A stretch of 64,000 bases of DNA from Dasyornis broadbenti (GCA_013397935.1 VZRN01000634.1:253326-317325), one strand, 5' to 3'; counted from the first letter of the stretch, positions 22,733 to 36,400 are shown. The notes: generated by a model not told the origin, from the sequence alone. A program made the numbers and translations.

Positions 22733-25700
22733 GTGAGCGGGGCCGGCCAGCGGGGCTGGGCAACCTCGAGGCGGCGTTCGGGGGAAGTGGGTCTGGGGCA
22801 TGAGGCTGGGCATCCCCGAGGCGGCGTTCATGGGGAGCGGGCCGAGGAGTGGGGGCTGTGCTCTGCCAGACGGGCCCGGCCCCCGTGGGGCGGCACCTCG
22901 GCGGGGTCCCGGGCGGTGCCCGAGGGGCGCGGATGGCGGAGGCCCTTCACGGCCTCAGTCGTGCGCCTTTTCCCAGCTGAGTTTTGTCCTGTTTCGGTCC
23001 CGACCTGGCGTTCTTATCCAGTAATGCATCTTATTAGAAGCTCAGCGCCCCACGTTAAGCAGTATCGTGTTATTGCAATACCCGATTCAGGACAGTGAGC
23101 AGCGTATTGTGAGAGCCCTTCTAGCTCACACTGCACAGGGGACGCCTTGCCGCTCTTGTTCCACGGATAGCGTGCCGTGCTCCAAGCACCTTGCCATACA
23201 TCTTCCTCTCTTAATTCAGTTTTAGACTTCTGAGAAGATAAACTCTTTAGAAGTGCCCGTGTGTCCTTGAAAACCAACAAATGTGTGTCTTGGAAAACAG
23301 GCAGAACTTGTTTATCCAACTTTAAAAACTGATGTACCAAGCATTTGATGATCATGTTGAGTGGTTGAAAAGATAGAATCCGTGACTTATGCAGTGACAT
23401 AATTGCTGCATTATTTCTTTTGATCAATAAATATTGATCAGAGTGGCTGTACCTGACTGCCTTGGTGGTCTCGGGAAGTGTTGGATGTCTGTCCCATCTG
23501 GTACAACTGCTTTTAAAGAAATAAATTGGTTTTACTTGCATTTTGGCATTTCTAGATGTAGTGCTTGTACTGCTGATGTGTCTTGTCTGGTCAGGCCCTA
23601 TGCCCAGACAGGTCCAGTGCATTTGCCTTCAATGATCCAGTTCTTCTTTTTCCTTTAAGGTTTTTTAACAAGCTTTAGAGTCTGGCAAATCCTTACTGGG
23701 CTGAAAAAACATTGCTGCTTCCAGCTAACTTCCTTCCATGCCTCGTGGGGGACCAGCATGATGCGAGTGAAAGGGAAGGGCCATCTCTTCAGCTGCCCTG
23801 TGAGACCTCACTAATTCTGATAGAGGAGAACTTGTGGTCTGTGCTGACTCTGCAGTGCAGGTGACCACCCTGGCAAGAAACAGGAGATAACCAGCCTCAC
23901 AGCCTAAAGGAAACACTTTAAGGGCATCTGTCACATCCCTGATTCCATGCTGGTGGCTGTCTTTGTAGCTGTTGGGTTTAGTTCCATGTTGTTTCCTTTC
24001 AACACCTGTATCTGAGCTATCTTGCGTGCTGTCCCATGCAGCTCAGAGAGTTCGGGGGCTGTGCCTTAGTCCTGTGCTTCTCTTCAGTTCTTCATAACCT
24101 TATGTCTGGATCTCAGTTTGGAAGTTCCCTAATTCTCAGTTTTGCTCTGATTAAATACAGGTGTGTCTCCAGAAGAGCTCCATGATGGTGATCATAGAGT
24201 ACTTGGATGCAGATGTTAAGATAGACTTTCTTTTATTCAAAATAAGCGTATGCTAAGAAGTTGTGATGGTATCCTACTCTGCAGAGTGAAAATATTACTG
24301 TCTTGAGGGTAGGCTTTACTAGAGCTTTTTTCACTTCAGAAAATAGGTTTCTATGGCAAAAATATTTAAAGACTTGCTGATCACTGGCTTGACATTTTCC
24401 CCCCACATGCTGCATGGGCAGCCTTACTGTGAATCTTGTCTTCGGAGATATTTTCTATAAGTGTCTTGGTTCAGAAGAGGCTCTTCACACAATTTATGGC
24501 TGATGTCTTGTCTGAGGCAATGGATCTGTGAATTCTTGTCCCTCTCCAGGTTTCAAGTGATGTTAAGCACTCAGGGTAAGGGATGTTAAGACTCAGGTTT
24601 TTACTGGATATCAAACTCTCCAAATAGAACTTTCAGCTCTGGTGGGTTTGATCTGTTGCCCACATATTTCCAAATAAAATGCCTTCTTTGTTCTGCCTTC
24701 TTCAGCAGGTGTGAGGATGTAGATTTACAAACACGTGTCTTGTTATGTCACGGCACATGCCCCCAGGTGATGAAGCTCGCTGCAGAGTGAGCACTTGCAG
24801 CTTTTTATTTGGGTCATCACTCAAAAGAGAACTGTAGAGACACGTGGGAATGTGCTATCCTGCTGCATTTCAAGGCTTCTACAGAACATTCCTGTGGCTT
24901 GGCTTGAAGTTTGCAAAGTGGTGTTTTGCCAGCGAATTTTCTTCCTAAAAAAATAGAGATGAGTTTTGGCAGGTCCTTGCAGAACCTGTAAGGTGATTCT
25001 GTAGTTGAGGTGCTGTGGAATATACCACAAAACAGGGATCCTAATGGCTTTGACAGCCAGCTGTGCCTCAAAGCTGTTCTGGTCGAGCTTAAAGAAGTGA
25101 CTGTGCCTCAGCCTTGCAGACAGGGAGGTGGGACAAGAGCCTGACCAGGCTTGAAAGCTCCAGCTGGAAGACCTTGGGAGTAAATCTGAGCCCACCTTGA
25201 ACTGGGACATTGTGTAGTGGAAGGAGATAACCAGTGTAACGGGGGCCTGCATTCACTTCTGGATTCACTTCTCAGCATCTTTGTTTCAGGAGGGCATAGA
25301 TTGTATCCTGTCCGTGTGCACAGATAGATGGGAGCTGAGGCAGAGCTGGGTGCCAGGCAGGAGGTGGAGGGAGCTGCTGCCCACCTGCTTTTGCTTTCTG
25401 CTCCGGGTGATTTAAACAAGCAGCGCTGCTTCCACAAGAGGGAGTTTCATTTCACAACATCCTCAGGCCTCAGTCCTACAACACTTTCCCAAACCTAATC
25501 CTTGTTTTCTTTGTTGAAAGCTTCTCTATGAGCTTTATCGTAATCCAGAGGCAGGAATGCTTCCCAGTTGTGAGGTAGCTTGAGGCGTTTCTCAGGCGGT
25601 CTGGAGTGTGGTCTCTTGAATTTGGATCTACCACCTGGACAGTGCTGCAGGTTATGGAGTTCATGTTTCTGCTACAGATTTCCCTAATGATTAGGAAGGC

Positions 25701-28700
25701 AGGAACATCTTACCAATTTCAGTAATTTCATAGTAAGTTCCTTTAGCCAAGAGAGTTAAGGCATCATAATGAGGGGGAGCAGCTCCATGTCTGGTATCAC
25801 TGTAGTAACATGTCACAGTCTTTTTCTGGTGTGAAACTTCTGCAATGGAGACACCAAGTTCAAAAGGAGGAGCTGAAGAGGCCTGTGGTAGGGCTTCCAT
25901 CAGGTTTTACTGAGCTGTGTAGACAAGTAAGGGCAGAGTTACCTCAGTGGGGGAGTGGGATCATCTGGAATTACGCGTGTAAATGGTAGCAAGGCCAGAA
26001 ACGTGTGGTTGATCTCTGGCCTGACGTACCTTTCAGAAGCTGGGAGCATTGTCCCCAGGCGGGTGAGCTGCTTCCTGGGATTCTGAAGGAGACACATGCC
26101 AAGGTTGACATCCTTGCCAGCTCAGGGCTTTCTTCTCCAGCAGCTTTTCCAGTTGATGGTAGGACTGGCTGGAGTTGCTCCCTAGAGGTTGCTGTGACTT
26201 AATGCTGACTAGAGAAGGAGCTTTTGAAACCAGGCTGTTCACTTCCATAGTGCCTGTCTGAGCAGATACCCCAGTTTTCCCCTTTTATGTCTTTTCTCTG
26301 CCACAACATGCTTGCTTAGGCTGTGACTCTTTTCCTTCATCAGTTTTATCCTAAATAGTTCATAATCTGATTACCTGCTTTACAGGTAGGAAACCCAGGT
26401 TTAGCCATGCTCTGTGGATATCCACCCCTGTAAGGTGTCACTTGACATCAGCCAGGACTCACAGCACCATTAACCAGATACCTGCAAACATGGTTATTAA
26501 ATAATCCTTGCACCTATTCCTTAGTTCCCTACCAAAAAAAGCTGGAAGGGGGAAATGAAGAGGTGACTAAGAAAATAAACAAAATAATTTTGTACTCCAG
26601 TCCAGAAAAAAAGTTTGTTTACGTTTAAAACCCACTCTAGATGTAGCTGCAGTAAGATGATAGCATATTTGTGTCCAGGATTTCCATAAAACTCTTCTAA
26701 CATTGAGCGTTTCTCCCCTTAAAGGAAGATGTAGATTCTTTTATGAAACAGCCTGGAAATGAGACAGCAGATGTAGTTCTTAAGAAGTTGGATGAGCAGT
26801 ATCAGAAGTATAAATTTTTGGAACTTAATCTTGCTCAGAAGAAAAGGAGGTAAGTCATAATTCTTGCAGAATTGGGAAATGTTTAGCACAGTTGTGTTTT
26901 TGCAAAAATAACTCTAGCAGCCAGGAAGGCCATGGGGATCCCAATGCCTCTGCCAGGGCTGTTGGGGAGAGGGATGCCCTCAGCTCTGGAGAGCTTTCAC
27001 TTGAACAGTGTAGAGTCCTGTGGCTCTCACTGTCTGTCAGAACAGTCCATGAACCTCAGAAGAAACACACTTATTTTGTTTTACCTGCAGTGGTTTCTAC
27101 CTGTATTTCTGCTGAGGTTTCTCTCTCCTCTGGGAGATTACAAATATGCAAAATGTACCATTTTAGTAAAAAGGGGTTTGTTACTGTGTGTTGTTCCAGT
27201 GTGAAAGCTGAACAGATTGCTGTGCTTCTAAAGCCAGTGGCTTTTGTTGTTGTGCGGGGCAGGTGAAGCTGGAGATGAGCTGCCTTTACATGTTGTGTCT
27301 TTCAAACCTGCATTTGTAAGCCTGTAAAAAGCTGTTAAGAGTTTCAAGTTTTAAAAGGGAGGGTGGACTGTATAATAAAACTGATCACTTGTTTAGGAAA
27401 CTTTGTGTCTCTGTAAAATAATAAATTATGACTGTTGTTAATTCGCAGGCTAAAAAGTCAGATTCCTGAAATTAAACAGACATTAGAAATTTTAAAACAC
27501 ATGCAGAAGAAAAAGGTAAACTATTTTGAATATCTAATGAGTATGAGAAAAGCTAACTACCTTTCCACCCTAACAGAACACATTGCAAGAAATGTTTTGG
27601 AGAGCACATTTAATATGCCTTTATAAATAACAGAATTGTTTTTAAAGGTATGTAGTACTTTTTGAAAGCTAGTTCAAAAAAAGTTAATGTTTGAAATGCA
27701 AACTTCACTTTTAATAGTGTATAGATCGCAGCTAAGATTTGACTTCATCTCCATTCTTTGTAGAGATTTCTGTATTGTTTTTAAATACATCTTTTAAAAA
27801 TGCATTTTTTTTAAAAAGCTCTAACTTTAACATTGAAATAAAGTTATGTAGAATTCCACCCAAGTTAATACTATATCAGTGGCAAAAAGCAGAAAAGTGT
27901 GCTCTTTATTCTAAGTTTTATGTCTTTGGCGTAAGTTTCCAGTGAAAATAGCAATTGTAAGTTTTATCATTTGTCTTAAGGATTCCACACATCCAATGGA
28001 AACCAGATTTTTACTGGCAGATAATCTCTACTGCAAAGCTTCAGTTCCTCCTACAGATAAAGTTTGTTTGTGGTTGGGGGTAAGTAGAATGTAACTTTCT
28101 CTGCAACTGTTTCAGTAATTTATAAAAGTCTTGCGAAAGAGAATTTTGGTTGCTGTCTGCCCTGGTTGTTAGAGGGCATGATTCTGTGGATGGGTGCATG
28201 GTGGAGCTGTGCCCTGGCAGCAGAGCAATCTAACCAGACAAGTTCAGTGTGTTAGTGAAGGGTTCTTGTTCTATTTTATTTGGTTCCTGAACAGTAAGAC
28301 TTCAGAGAATTATCTTCTTGCTGGATTTTTCTTTCCAAAAAGCTTATTTGTGTTTCCCTTACCATTTCTGTAACTTTTTGGTTCAAATTACCATCCAGCA
28401 TTGCCTGGCATGGGAATGTGTCCAGCAAAATAACTTATTTTGGCAAGTAGCTTCCCATCTTCTGTGTTATTTGTATTCAGCATCTTGCTTTCCATTTTCA
28501 TGCACCTTTTTAGGAAAAGATAGGATTTCTGTTACTCACAGGTATCTGCCAGCATTTAGAGTGGACTTTGCACTAAAGCCTGGTGGGATCAGCATTTGGA
28601 CCCCAGATTCCCAAGTACTTAAGCAATATCAGGTTGGGGTATTTTGTATTTAGAGGCTTCATTATATGTGGAGATTAACCTGCTGATGCTTATTTTGAGA

Positions 28701-30938
28701 CTTAAATCACAGATGTTCCTAAAATCCCAGTGTTGGCTGCCAAACAAAACCTCTTGGTTAGGACAGAATCACTGTTGACACATGAAGCATGCAGTCTAAT
28801 TGGACAGTTGCTCCCAGCCTTTCCCACTTCTGTCATAAAAAGAGAGGATTTTTCTGATACTTGTTGCTTTCAGGAGACTGTCTTCAGAATTCACAAACAC
28901 TGACTTTCATGTAGCATCCCAGGTTCATTTTCTAACAGAACACCAGAGGAAGTTCATCCTGTTGGTAGTTCATACTAAAAAGCTATAATGAAATGCCACA
29001 CACAAACAATTCCTTTTATTTAGGTGTTCTTCGCCTGCCTTTTTCCTGCTTGTTGGGTACAGTCTGTGCTGGGCTGTGCATGTCAGTGTTACTGGAGATC
29101 TCTGCCCTCTCCTTGCTTTAAACAACAGCTTATCCAGCTCTGGCACCTCAGCCTAGCCTTCCTGGGGATCCTGTCAGCCACAGAATGTGGCTCTGCTCAG
29201 GGCACAGTTATTGAATTGGACAAAGCTTCATTGGTGCATTTTCACCTGAACGTGCTCTTTTATCTCATCCTGTGATAGCTTCTTACTGAAACAACCGTGT
29301 GTAGATTAAAAACCACCACCACAGCATCAGAGAGGGCTTTTATGCCTGTTGTATCTTTAAATACCTGTAGTAGTTCTTGTTATTGACAGTAACTGCCAGC
29401 TGTTTGTCAGTATTCCGCACAGAGAGCCTGAAGCTTATCTTGAATCCAACAAAAACCGTTTCTAGAGTTGTGTGGCACCTGAAACGTGCTGCTGAGGAAC
29501 ATAAGGTCTCTCACTTTTCAAATACAGTGAGGATGAGATGCTGATACCTTAAAGGCTAAATGTGATCCACAGGGGAAGAAATCTCTCTATAGGAAGAGAA
29601 CTTTTCTAAGTTTTCCCTACTAGGGAAATCTATTACTCAGTTACTGAAGGGGTGGAGGCCTCAAGTGGGTTCCGACATTGCCCATCCCTAATCTTGTTGC
29701 TAACGTGGTTAATTATGAACAACAGCCTAAAATAAGCTCGATGTGGCTTAGTCCTTACAATGCAAGAGTAAGAGCTTTTATCAGCCTTTCTTTTTTAGGC
29801 CAATGTGATGCTTGAATATGATATTGATGAAGCTCAGGCTCTGTTAGAGAAGAATTTGTCAACAGCCACAAAAAACCTCGACCTTCTAGAGGAAGACCTG
29901 GATTTTCTCAGAGATCAGTTCACCACTACAGAAGTCAGTATCCTTTTCGTTCATGTGGGGGAGGAGATGTTTGTAAATGCCAACATCCAGATAATGACCA
30001 GCTTCCTAATGTGTTTTTGTCTTAGACTGGTTGTCCTCAAAATTCTGTAGCATCTGTGAACTTTTAAGTATCCTAGCAATGAAATGGAATATTGTGTTTG
30101 CAGGCCTGAGTTGGAGATTAGTGTGTGAGAGGTACAAAGTTTGTGTTTGTGTCCTCATGAAACCTACTGCAGTGGTTTCAACCCACACTGACTCCAGAGT
30201 GAGTTGGAAGTGTGGATTGATGCCCGGGTGACCACTTTAAAGCAGAGTGACCCTGCCTCTAGAGCATATGAGTACTGTTCTTTGGGCTGTTGCTCATCAC
30301 ACCCTTTGCAGCTGCCTACGAGCAGCATAAGCCTTGCTGCAGCAAGCCTGGGACTGGCTTAGGCTCTGCTCAGTGTTTTAAAAATTTCTTTATACTGCCA
30401 TGAACTATCTCCTGAGTGTGTGGGGTTCTTTTTTATACTTCCTACTTAAAAACTATTTTAATGAGTGTAGCCATTAACTAAGGCATTAGATTTAGTTTAA
30501 TGAAGGCACAACTGCTTGTTTTTTCAAGTTGACACGAGCTGTCTTGGGGCTGTGGGAGTTCAGGATGCCTGAAAGAGGCAAATACAGCTGATATGGGTAG
30601 CTTGACTGAAATCAGCAATGAGTTAGGCAAAACTAAAAGTGTGTTTCTCTGCAGTAACTTTTTGGAGTTTTTAAAGTAATTATATAAATACTGCAGTTAC
30701 CAACAGTTACCAGCGTTCCCAATTGTCGAAGCTTTGCACCAAGTCAGCCCTTCCATTAAATGGACTGTTATAACTAAATGGCCAACCTGCTTTTTCTCCC
30801 TTTTTTAGAAATCTTTTTTTTCTCTTTACTGATAGCATGAGCTATTTCCTTAATCACACACGCTCAGATATGGCTAGAGTTTATAATTGGGACGTAAAGA
30901 GAAGAAACAAGCAAGACCCTTCCAAAAACAAAGCATAG
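22655..30938 (+). CDS. VBP1: VBP1, prefoldin subunit 3
   Basis: Six exons join into a 192-residue protein (human 197), matching prefoldin subunit 3 (von Hippel-Lindau binding protein 1) along its whole length. It is an alpha-type subunit of the cytosolic hexameric prefoldin chaperone, which hands unfolded actin and tubulin to the CCT/TRiC chaperonin. Two long coiled-coil helices flank the beta-hairpin core: LKKLDEQYQKYKFLELNLAQ before it and LEYDIDEAQALLEKNLSTAT after it. The C-terminus reads NMARVYNWDVKRRNKQDPSK then NKA-stop. The start is the ATG inside a TISU element. The N-terminus is a short Ala/Gly-rich stretch that differs from mammals, followed by conserved LGIPEA.FV. Intron 1 is about 4 kb. 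The gene lies 1.1 kb downstream of the PICALM-family gene and converges on RAB39B, as in mammals. Confidence 0.96.
22711..22860 (+). repeat. 50-bp tandem repeat (3 copies) across the VBP1 exon 1 donor
   Basis: Copies at 22711-22760, 22761-22810 and 22811-22860. Each carries gaggcggcgttc at the same offset (22718, 22768, 22818) and ends gctggg or gctgtg. Copy 1 contains the last coding bases and the GT donor. At the matching place copies 2 and 3 read gggggaag and atggggag, with no GT. Confidence 0.9.
26725..26849 (+). CDS. VBP1: VBP1 exon 2
   Basis: Acceptor cttaaag, donor gtaagt. Encodes EDVDSFMKQPGNETADVVLK and then KLDEQYQKYKFLELNLAQKK, with R(R). This is the first coiled-coil helix. Ends in phase 2. 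Confidence 0.96.
27449..27515 (+). CDS. VBP1: VBP1 exon 3
   Basis: Acceptor tcgcag, donor gtaaac. Encodes LKSQIPEIKQTLEILKHMQK then KK, the end of the first helix. Confidence 0.96.
27981..28079 (+). CDS. VBP1: VBP1 exon 4
   Basis: Acceptor cttaag, donor gtaagt. Encodes DSTHPMETRFLLADNLYCKA then SVPPTDKVCLWLG, the beta-hairpin body of an alpha-class prefoldin. Confidence 0.96.
29799..29937 (+). CDS. VBP1: VBP1 exon 5
   Basis: Acceptor tttttag, donor gtatcc. Encodes ANVMLEYDIDEAQALLEKNL, then STATKNLDLLEEDLDFLRDQ and FTTTEV, the second coiled-coil helix. Confidence 0.96.
30868..30938 (+). CDS. VBP1: VBP1 exon 6 (terminal)
   Basis: Acceptor gctcag, then NMARVYNWDVKRRNKQDPSK, NKA and TAG. Tandem basic residues near the end match the family. 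Confidence 0.96.
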
Positions 30939-31960
30939 TTTTGCCAATTTTAAATGTGGTTTCAATTTCCAAATATTTTTTATTTAAACACCCCCAAACT
31001 TCATTCAGGACTGAGTTACTTTCAGCATTTCAGTAAATGGTAAAATATATAAAAACTAATGGTGAGCACCATTTTATTTATTTGTAAACTCAAAATTTGG
31101 TTTCATGCATGCTTCATGAAATGAATTATTTGAAAAGGCACCACACAGTCCAGCCAAGGACATAGTATTTTGATCAGACCAGTCTGTCATAAATTTCTAC
31201 CTGAAAGCCTGTCTGAAAAGCTGAGGGGCATGTATGAAATGGAGCCTGACATGTTAGCAGGCTAAGGCAATGCAGGGCCTTTCTTTTTCACCTCTGTACA
31301 GCTGATGAAGTTAACTTTGACTTGGGCTGGGAAGATGTGCAGCTGTAATGTTCGAGGAAACAACAAAAATAGAGTGGAATCTTGGGGTTTGTTTCCGTCA
31401 GTTAATTGGCAGCACCAGTCTGCAAGCATTCCTGGATATGCGCTTTGGATAAACTTGTTGTAGTAACTGTGGTTAGCTAACTGCCTGTTCCTGAGCTCTC
31501 AGCACTTTACAGCAGTTTGTGATTTGTCCTCAGAGAGCAATGGGAAAGGACTGAACAGCACAGGGGATGTCAAGCCTGCAGGTCTCGCCCCTTCTTTCTC
31601 ATATATGTGCACACGTTGGTTGTTTTGGCGAACGCGTTGAACAAGGACACCCAAACGCCCACAGCTTGTGAGAGCCCTCCATTTCCGACCCCTTGGCCCA
31701 GATGTCCAGTTCAAATGTCAGAACACTCTCAGCCTCACAGGTGGTGAAACCTGTGTTAGATTGGGATGGTTGACTGGAACATGAGCTCTGGTGTTACAGT
31801 TAGAGTATTGTTTTGGTCCTTACGAAGCCTTGCGAGATTGTTGCCTTTTACCTTCGCAGTTTCTTTCTAAAACGAAATGCTCAGTGGTGATGTCTGTGGC
31901 TAATAATCACATTCTGTGACTTGAGAGTACAGGTTTCACTGCAAAATAAATGCAAATGTT
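30939..31960 (+). other. VBP1: VBP1 3'UTR with candidate poly(A) signal
   Basis: About 1 kb of non-coding DNA from the stop codon to AATAAA at 31945-31950. The extent is inferred from that signal and needs transcript support. Confidence 0.5.
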
Positions 31961-33419
31961 AACTGTTCAATCTTCATGTAAGAAACAATATACCTGTAAA
32001 TTTTTTGTACTTTTATTTCATGATATTAAAATAGTAAAACTAAACAGTTGTGGCAAACAGCTGTTTTTGTGCATATTTCTTTGTGTGAAAGCATGAATGT
32101 GATGTGTGATATTTTATAATGTTTCCCTCCCTTAATTGGGCGTGAGGGGGTGATAAATTCCATTGGAGCAGCAGACATGAAAAGTGTAGCTGCTGGATCC
32201 TGGCGTGAATGAAAGGGAGAGTGTGAGTCAGCACATCTGAATTGGTGACTGAAAGCAAGTGATTTACCAGCACTGTGCTTGTCAAAGAGTGAGCTGCAGG
32301 GAAGAGCAGAGAGCAGGTAAACCCTTAGCACTGGTCACCAGTAAGTACCTGGGCTCATCTGTTCCTTCCCCATGGCGATGCTGTTTGTTTCAGTGTCTGG
32401 CTGCAGCAGAGGAATGTGGAGCTCTAATGTATTCTCCAGCAGGTATCTGCTGCAGCAGCAGGATGTGGGGCTGGTCAGGCTGCAGGCTGCTGCTTTCTGT
32501 GTTCTTTTTCTAGCATCAGCAATGATGGAAAGGCAGCTGCAAACATCCCGATTTCTCTTATAATTTTTTCTCTTAAAATTTGATTTCTTCAATTTGGATT
32601 AATGAGATCCCAGCAGGCTGTGCTTCCCCTCACAGCCCCAGCTAGTCCTAAGGCAGCAATTGCCTGCTTTTGTTGTGCACAACGAAACAACTAGTTAAGC
32701 ATTTTTGCACAGTAAAAGCAGTACTGAGCAAAATCAGCGCCATGTGCCACTGCCAGGGACCTGCTGCTGCATGTCGGGGGGACAGGTGACAGCCTTAGAG
32801 CTGCAATTGCTCTTATGTTCAAAGATGTCTGGCTCTTGGGGGCAGGGAGATGGCTGTGGCCATCATAACTCAGGATTTGGTGCTTGTGTTTGATCTGAGG
32901 TAAATTTAAAAACCCCAAGTTGCAGAGATGAGCTCAATGATTAATCCTTGCCCAGGTCTGCTCTGCCCTGGCTGGTGCAGCTGCTGTGCTACCAGTCCTG
33001 CAGAGGCCTGGAAGGGCCAAGGCTGCGGTGGCTACAATTGCTGGGGGCAGGGGGGTGGTTTTGTCTCAGATTAGTTGGTCTGGTTTTTCTCACCAAGGCA
33101 GAGGGCTGGTTCTGCAGAGTGAGGCAGGCCCTGCAGGGAAGGGTGTCCGGTGGCTGTGAGGAAGTGCCTGGGAATGGTGGATCTAGCCCTGGCTGCAGTA
33201 CAGAGCAGGGAAAGGGAGCAGGAACTTAGAGAATGGGCAGGGGGAAAGAAAGAAAGAACCACCAAAGTTTCTTTACAAGTTTTGAATTTCACATTATCAC
33301 GTAGTAACCATTTTGCTAAATACAAGCATATTTTCAGTCACATACAGACAGCTAAATACAGCGTTATTTTCACATTTCATTACAGTGCATAACAAAGCGA
33401 GGACAGTGTATAGTACGTT
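31961..33419. other. Intergenic spacer between the convergent VBP1 and RAB39B genes
   Basis: About 1.5 kb with no recognised gene, repeat or RNA. Another minus-strand AATAAA (plus-strand TTTATT) lies at 32012-32017, so the RAB39B transcript could reach further. Confidence 0.45.
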
Positions 33420-36400
33420 TTTATTCTGGAGGTTCTGAGCAAGTTCAGTCTAACATGCAGATTGTTTTTAATGTGTGGTAGAGACCACAGAAAGTTAGCT
33501 TCTTCTTTTTTTTTCTCTTTTTGTCCTAGAGTATAAGAGCTCCTGACCTTTATCCTGTGAGAGGTATCACCTTCTGATTTCTCAAAGTCCCTCTAAGTCA
33601 AAGCATTAAAACCAGTTGTTAGAAAAGAATTCTTAGCATATCCTATAAGTTCTTCATTTTAGAAAAAACATTCCAAATTTTGTACAGATGAATCTACATT
33701 TCCTATATTTTAATAAGCTGTCTAGAAAATGCAAGGAATTAGAAAAAGATGTAGATAATGATTTCTCTATCATTCAATATAACAATTTATTACCTCTAAG
33801 TAGTTAAGACTGTGTACATTTTCTTCTGTACTGTTCCTCTTTACAATTACAACACTTCTGTATTTAAATTGAAGATTTACTCTGAAGGCCTGAATGCACT
33901 TACTGGTTTAGGCTTTCTGGAATTTATCCCTGGGAGCAGTAAAGGGGAATGTCCAAAACCCATTAAATAAAATATTGTCTGTCTCATGAAAAGTGATCTT
34001 TCCCCTCTGGCCAGGTTCTTGCACAGGCAATTACAGAATTTGACTATTGCTAAAATGTTTGATCCAACTCCTGATCCAACTGCTCACTGCCCTTCATGTC
34101 ACACTCCAGCTCTGTCCTTGGGGCTGCTGCCATCCTCAGCCAGACACCCCAAGACACACCTCGTTTCCAGCTGGTCCCTAAAAGCAGCTGCTTGGAGGAC
34201 TTTCTGTCCAGGGAACAAAGAAACCAACCCTTTGGTACTGTCTGTCCGTGCGTTTGTGAAATGCAACTGACTGAGCTGGTCCGAGCAAACCCCGCACTCT
34301 GCCCTGGCATCCACCAAACTCCTGGGGTGCTCCCTTAACCCACTTTTGTTCACCCAGAAACAGACTTTGTAAAGGGGATACTTTTTTTTTTTTTTTTTAA
34401 TCTTCAGGACACTCAGCTCAACCACAAGTGCCTGGCATCCACTGGCCTTTAGCACGAGGTGTTGGCTATGTTCACAGCCTATCCAAGCAGTGACAAGCTC
34501 ACCGAAAAGCACCAGGCCACTGCCACCCCCCCTCCTAGCATTTGCTCCCTGTGCCCTCCCAGCAGGTGCAGCGCTGCTGCTCCCCTGCAGAGCCCAGGAA
34601 CTGAAATCATTCCTAGAACACTGAAATCAAAAGTGTTCAGGGTTTGGGCTGTTGGGTTGGGTTTGCTGTGGGTTTGTTCTTTTTTTAACAGCTCCAATAT
34701 GGAAACCACAGGTTTTTTTCTTAATACAGACCTGCCCATGTACTGCTGCAAACCGTGAGAACAGGTTCAGAAGGAGAACCAGTCTGAACTCAACAGCAAT
34801 CAAGACCCGTATTTCTGTAGACAGGGCAAATTAAAAAGCTGGAACAAATATTTTCTTTTTCTCTACTCAAGAGGCCTAAAATAAACACTAGATGCTTCCT
34901 GTAGCTTTTACCTAATCCCCCCTCCTGCCCATTGCAGTTTAGTGTATAAAGCTTTCAAACACAAATGAAAAAGTCAGTATGGTTTTGTTTGTTTGCTTTC
35001 AATAGGCTGAACTTCCCTAATTTGCTATAGGAGCACAGTCACCCTATTGCACTTCAAAAGCTTGGGTTAAAACTTGGCAGAAGCAAAGCTTCTAAGTGGT
35101 GAATGGCATTCCCAGAAAACATCCACCTAAACAGAGCTTTTGTGAGGCGGCTGCCATCCCATGATGGCCAACCTGAGATGGATCCTCTTTTGTCAAACTA
35201 AAACATGGAGGAAAACAAATTTTACTCTTGAATGTGCCTTGAGGCTTTCCTTTCCACCTGCTCTGACATTCCTGCTGTGTCTTCCACCTTCCCAGTGCCA
35301 GTTCTCTTCCACAGAGGCCAAGACAGGAAATGACATTTTAACAGCAGAAAGTGCCAATGGAATCTGTTGCTTTCCATGCTATTTAACTTCTTTAAGAGCA
35401 AATCTCACCTTTTAGGATGTCTGATGCACCTGAGTTAAGCTTTTCAAGTTTTTTATTTTGTTGGGTTTCAGTTTTTCCTCCCTCCTTTCCATTCCTCCTT
35501 GTGACCTGGCTGGTAAGGTCAGCACAACGCTGTTACTGAGCCAGAAATGTTGATGTGTCCCACCTGGCCGCAACACCCCAGCCTTAATACATAACACTTG
35601 AAGACATGGTTCTCTCTTTATGCTCTTAATTACTTAATTCTACTGGAAAGGCCTGAACTTGGGGTACTTTCAAGGTGCTCACACAGGCAGTAAATGAGCA
35701 AAAATTGCAGTGAATAATCCCTACTGTAGCAGGAGTTGCTACTTAGATTCCTGGTTCAGCACAGCAAGAAAAGCACTATTAAGGGAGGGATAATTTAAAT
35801 TTTAATTACCAATCAAATAACTACTGCTTTCCTCTTTAAATCCCACAGAATATTCTTTGCTATCGAACTAGGTTCAAGAACATAAGGAAGAAAACTCAGA
35901 AGTGTGCATACTATGTCAATAAACTTCTCCTGTGGAACCAACCTTATGAGGAAATGGTATCTGTGCTGCCTTTAGATCTTCGTGGAAAGAAAGAGCTGAC
36001 CCAGACCAAGATGTCCTCTTGTCTGTCTGCCCATTCGTCATACAACTGAGTATCCATCCTGTGGCTTCAAAAGCCAGCAGGGAGCTATGGATTTACTTAA
36101 AAGAGGACATGTACAGTACCCTGGCATATGCCAGCCCATTCAGCTCTCTGTATACTCTCTCCTGTGTTGTGCAGCCCCTCATTTCTGCTTCCTGTCTCCT
36201 TAGAACATCCACATGCACCCTCACTCACTCTCCTTCAGGTTTGTAGCCCCCAGTTCTGAAAGGTTATTTGGAACAGAACATTTCTTTCTGGGGTTTGTTC
36301 TGGTGTCCAAAACAATGTGGAAGGCTGTTCACAACGGGGCTGTTGCTCTCCCTTCTGTCACACTGAGTTCACTTAGTAAAGTACATTTGGTTAGTAGAGT

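Larger units (their letters stand above)
22431..22980 (+). promoter_or_regulatory. VBP1: CpG-island promoter of VBP1
   Basis: Strongly GC- and CpG-rich. Before the ATG it holds several GC boxes, a CCAAT box, a CRE-like tgatgacgcac at 22604-22614 and an NRF1-like gcgcacgc near 22630. No TATA box was seen. This is typical of a broadly expressed housekeeping gene. The transcription start cannot be fixed from sequence alone. Confidence 0.7.

Noticed and set aside
22655..23098. 147-residue reading frame from the VBP1 ATG continuing past exon 1
   Set aside because: Codons after 22732 are intron 1 and lie in the 50-bp tandem repeat. The conserved protein continues with EDVDSFMKQ from the exon at 26725.
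24817..25437. Overlapping minus-strand reading frames in VBP1 intron 1
   Set aside because: No family similarity, no splice structure and no start context; treated as chance frames in intron DNA.
30809..30835. Alternative acceptor ttttttag before the last VBP1 exon
   Set aside because: It would add a few residues and then a stop. The acceptor ending at 30867 gives the conserved NMARVYNWDVKRRNK end.
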